Shown: positions 60,605 through 64,000 of the stretch, in pieces
Layout of the letters: each line of letters begins with the position of its first letter
How positions within the stretch are numbered: position 1 is the first letter of the stretch
Origin: Tachypleus tridentatus
Taxonomy: Eukaryota; Arthropoda; Merostomata; Xiphosura; Limulidae
Length of the DNA stretch: 64,000 bases
Assembly: GCF_004210375.1 (NCBI RefSeq)
Contig: NC_134833.1
Span: 20,887,396-20,951,395 of the forward strand
Reading direction: 5' to 3'
Translations under genes and position numbers: made by a program
Notes under the pieces: generated by a model
The model's input: the letters and a program-made list of their open reading frames with translations, nothing else
What the model was told of the DNA's origin: nothing
Database searches by the model: none

Positions 60605-60758
60605 GTAACGCTTTGACTTTTAAGATATATCGATCAAAATAACGGTAATTTTAAAGGTGATTTTTTTTACTGCTTCGGTTTTATTTTATATTTTGGGCTC
60701 GAAATGTAAAAAAAAATATATATCTATATCTCATTTTTAATTTATATAGACTCGTACG

Positions 60759-61036
60759 GCCCGGCATGGCCAGGTGGTTCAGGCACTCAACTCGTAATCC
60801 GAGGGTTGCGTGTTCGAATCCCCGTCACACCAAACATGCTCGCCCTCCCAGCCGTGGGGGCGTTATAACGTGACAGTCAATCCCACTATTCGTTGGTAAA
60901 AGAGTAGCCCAAGAGTTGGCGGTGGGTGGTGATGACTAGCTGCCTTCCCTCTAGTCTTACACTGCTAAATTAGGGACGGCTAGCACAGATAGCCCTCGAG
61001 TAGCTTTGTGGAAATTCCAAAAAACAAACAAACAAA
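60759..61036 (+). mobile_element. SINE-A, full length, in the intron
   Basis: GGCCCGGCATGGCCAGGTGG to GTAGCTTTGTGGAAATTCC and AAACAAACAAAC. Close to consensus; same orientation as the host gene. Confidence 0.95.
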
Positions 61037-61270
61037 CTATAAGTTTCCAGTATAAAACAAATACTCCCTGACACCTAACTATAAGTTTCCGGTATAAAAC
61101 AAATACCGCCTAACACCTAACTATAAGTTTCCGGTATAAAAGAAATACTGCCTGACACCTAACTATAAGTTTCCAGTATAAAAGAAATACCGCCTGACAC
61201 CTAACTATAAGTTTCCATAATAAAAGAAGGACCATATCATAAAATTGGCTGACACCTAATTATGAGTTTC
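61037..61270. repeat. 42-bp tandem repeat, ~5 copies
   Basis: Unit CTATAAGTTTCCGGTATAAA, ACAAATACCGCCTGACACCTAA. The last units are diverged. The array starts right at the tail of the SINE-A. Confidence 0.92.
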
Positions 61271-61495
61271 CATTATTTTTAGAAATGTCTTCTTGAATGC
61301 ATATAATTGATATAGTTTTCTTAAACCTAGTCACGTGTTCTACTGCTCTAACCGATATTTTTCCTGTTAGATTTCCGAAGTTATCTGTACAATGCATCAC
61401 TGACTAACTACATCAAGTTGTGATTGACAGACATGTCAACATTCTGCTGACATCTTCAACTTTAACACTTTGTTGTTGTTTTTAATGCTTTTCAG

Positions 61496-61617
61496 AAATA
61501 AATAACCTTATCGCATTTTTGTGCGAGAAAGGAGTAAATTTTGTTCGAATCTTTAAAATTGGGTCTTGGCGAAATAGACCTCAGGAACAAACGCAGACGG
61601 AAGACTTCCTGTATACA
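61496..61617 (+). CDS. Unrecognised type II membrane protein, exon 2
   Basis: The acceptor is excellent: a T-rich tract (61470-61493) then TTTTCAG|AA. The donor is ACA|GTAAGT (GT at 61618). The two leading bases complete a GAA codon with the last base of exon 1, giving EINNLIAFLCEKGVNFVRIF, then KIGSWRNRPQEQTQTEDFLY and T; the exon ends in phase 0. No known motif. The joined product is 120 residues so far, and later exons are not found before the window ends. Confidence 0.55.
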
Positions 61618-61774
61618 GTAAGTAACCCTGAACTATATCCAGTGAGGTTTGCTTTCGTTTTAAAAAAAAACCAATCTCTTCTGCGCAGAAGTAGCATTTC
61701 ATTTTTAAAATCGTTTAAGAAAGAATCGTTAGGAAACTTAAACTTACGTATTTCTTCTTAAGTCGAGTTTTTCT

Positions 61775-62105
61775 TGTGGTTTCCATGCTCAGACTGTGAA
61801 GACAAGGGTTTCCGGTCCGCTACCGAGAACCCTAACAGTATGGTTATGGATTCACTATAAGGACGGCCTAATCCCACTATTTGATCGAAAATGTTTTCTA
61901 GGCCACACGCGCACCAAAAAATAATAAAAAAATGATAAACGGGATTTGACCTTCACTTGATTTTACAACAAAGTGTTTCAGTAACATTTTATCTCCAAGT
62001 TTCCTGTATAACCACTCCGTTGTTAACATGTACTATCCGGTAATATGTTTCATATAGTGTTGGCTTTTTATCAATCCAGATTTTGTGCTTTTACGAGAGA
62101 ATAAG
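61775..62105. other. Intronic-looking unique DNA
   Basis: A faint SINE-like string (GGACGGCCTAATCCCACTAT at 61861) and nothing else. Confidence 0.4.
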
Positions 62106-62109
62106 TTAT

Positions 62110-63920
62110 TTATCACGAAACGCATTTAGAAACCATATGATCATTAAGATATTGCGTAACTACATTTAGAAACCACATAATCGTTAAGATATTGCGTAAC
62201 TACATTTAGAAACCATATAATCATTAAAATATTGCGTAACTACATTCAGAAACCATATAATCATTAAAATATTGCGTAACTACTTTTAGAAACCACATAA
62301 TCGTTAAGATATTGCGTAACTACATTTAGAAACCATATAATCATTAAAATATTGCGTAACTACATTCAGAAACCATATAATCATTAAAATATTGCGTAAC
62401 TACTTTAGAAACCACATAATCGTTAAGATATTGCGTAACTACATTTAGAAACCATATAATCATTAAAATATTGCGTAACTACATTCAGAAACCATATAAT
62501 CATTAAAATATTGCGTAACTACTTTTAGAAACCACATAATCGTTAAGATATTGCGTAACTACATTTAGAAACCATATAATCATTAAAATATTGCGTAACC
62601 ACTTTTAGAAACCATATAATCATTAAAATATTGCGTAACTACATTTAGAAACCATATAATCATTAAAATATTGCGTAACTACTTTTAGAAACAATATAAT
62701 CATTAAAATATTGCGTAACTACATTCAGAAACCATATAATCATTAAAATATTGCGTAACTACTTTTAGAAACCACATAATCGTTAAGATATTGCGTAACT
62801 ACATTTAGAAACCATATAATCATTAAAATATTGCTTAACTACATTTAGAAACCATATAATCATTAAAATATTGCGTAACTACTTTTAGAAACCACATAAT
62901 CGTTAAGATATTGCGTAACTACATTTAGAAACCATATAATCATTAAAATATTGCGTAACTACATTTAGAACCATATAATCATTAAAATATTGCGTAACTA
63001 CATTTAGAAACCATATAATCATTAAAATATTGTGTAACTACTTTTAGAAACCACATAATCGTTAAGATATTGCGTAACTACATTTAGAAACCATATAATC
63101 ATTAAAATATTGCGTAACCACTTTTAGAAACCATATAATCATTAAAATATTGCGTAACTACATTTAGAAACCATATAATCATTAAAATATTGCGTAACTA
63201 CTTTTATAAACCACATAATCGTTAAGATATTGCGTAACTACATTTAGAAACCATATAATCATTAAAATATTGCGTAACTACATTTAGAAACAATATAATC
63301 ATTAAAATATTGTGCAACTACATTTAGAAACCATATAATCATTAAAATATTGCGTAACTACTTTTAGAAACCACATAATCGTTAAGATATTGCGTAACTA
63401 CATTTAGAAACCATATAATCATTAAAATATTGCGTAACTACATTTAGGAACCATATAATCATTAAAATATTGCGTAACTACATTTAGAAACCATATAATC
63501 ATTAAAATATTGTGTAACTACTTTTAGAAACCACATAATCGTTAAGATATTGCGTAACTACATTTAGAAACCATATAATCATTAAAATATTGCGTAACCA
63601 CTTTTAGAAACCATATAATCATTAAAATATTGCGTAACTACATTTAGAAACCATATAATCATTAAAATATTGCGTAACTACTTTTATAAACCACATAATC
63701 GTTAAGATATTGCGTAACTACATTTAGAAACCAAATAATCATTAAAATATTGCGTAACTACATTTAGAAACAATATAATCATTAAAATATTGTGCAACTA
63801 CATTTAAAAACCATATAATCATTAAAATATTGCGTAACTACATTTAGAAACAATATAATTATTAAAATATTGTGCAACTACTTTTATAAACCACATAATC
63901 ATTAAAATATTGCGTAACTC
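62110..63920. repeat. 40-bp minisatellite, ~45 copies, with 3-unit then 4-unit higher-order structure
   Basis: Unit GTAACTACATTTAGAAACCA, TATAATCATTAAAATATTGC. A marked variant (CCACATAATCGTTAAGATAT) recurs every 120 bp in the left half (62173, 62293, 62412, 62532, 62772, 62892) and every 160 bp in the right half (63051, 63211, 63371, 63531, 63691). A block of about 480 bp starting near 63010 is repeated almost exactly from 63490. Confidence 0.96.
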
Positions 63921-64000
63921 TTAAGTAACCATTTCTCCCTTTTTCCCTTCCATATATATTTTGTCACGTAATTTCTATAGAAGGTTTGGTTTTCGTTTTC

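Noticed and set aside
93..60820. tRNA genes suggested by perfect B boxes (GGTTCGAATCC)
   Set aside because: Each is the head of a SINE with a common body and A-rich tail; acceptor stems do not pair as in a real tRNA gene.
61519..61761. 80-codon plus frame as an independent small protein
   Set aside because: Its start is a TTG, and the first part is better explained as an exon with a strong acceptor at 61495 and donor at 61618; the rest is intron read-through.

Overview
This is a eukaryotic, animal-type window, repeat-dense, with very little coding sequence. I see one confident protein-coding exon, one probable two-exon gene start, two broken DNA transposons, about 40 copies of one tRNA-derived SINE plus two smaller SINE families, and eleven or more minisatellite arrays with unit lengths of 16-46 bp. 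The organism is most likely an arthropod. The abundant SINE (head GGCCCGGCATGGCCAGG, tail GTAGCTTTGCGCGAAATTC) resembles what I remember from horseshoe crab (Xiphosura) genomes, but this is recall and was not searched. Nothing prokaryotic or viral was recognised.

Layout. 1-3.5 kb: a SINE, a dead Tc1-like transposon (497-2026) with long inverted repeats, then more SINEs. 3.8-8.4 kb: a roughly 100-copy 45-bp minisatellite with 14-unit higher-order repeats. 9.3-13.2 kb: SINEs, a 27-bp array rich in palindromic CACGTG cores, and a 41-bp array. 15.6-18.5 kb: a 46-bp and a large 37-bp array. 18.5-24 kb: SINEs, AT-rich unique DNA and a patchwork SINE. 24-37.7 kb: a segmental-duplication zone. It contains a direct tandem duplication (26394-30310 and 30311-about 35745) and a second direct pair (24025-about 25232 and 36673-about 37911); minisatellites inside the copies have very different lengths. 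39-41.2 kb: SINEs, one with an alternative 3' tail, and a 32-bp array. 42-44.6 kb: a decayed hAT (ZBED5/SCAND3-like) transposon. 45-50.7 kb: more SINEs. 51.0-51.8 kb (minus): the signal-peptide exon of a natriuretic-peptide-receptor-like protein. 52.9-59.5 kb: a small array, SINEs and unique DNA. 60.2-61.6 kb (plus): a promoter with NRF-1-like and ETS-like motifs and two phase-compatible exons of an unrecognised type II membrane protein. 62.1-63.9 kb: a 40-bp array, probably in that gene's next intron.

The two genes point in opposite directions and do not appear functionally linked. The long ORFs in 3.8-12.7 kb are read-through of minisatellites, not genes. The most informative biology here is repeat biology: three SINE families sharing one 3' tail, SINE-SINE recombination, a SINE with a swapped tail, and rapid minisatellite expansion between young duplicates.
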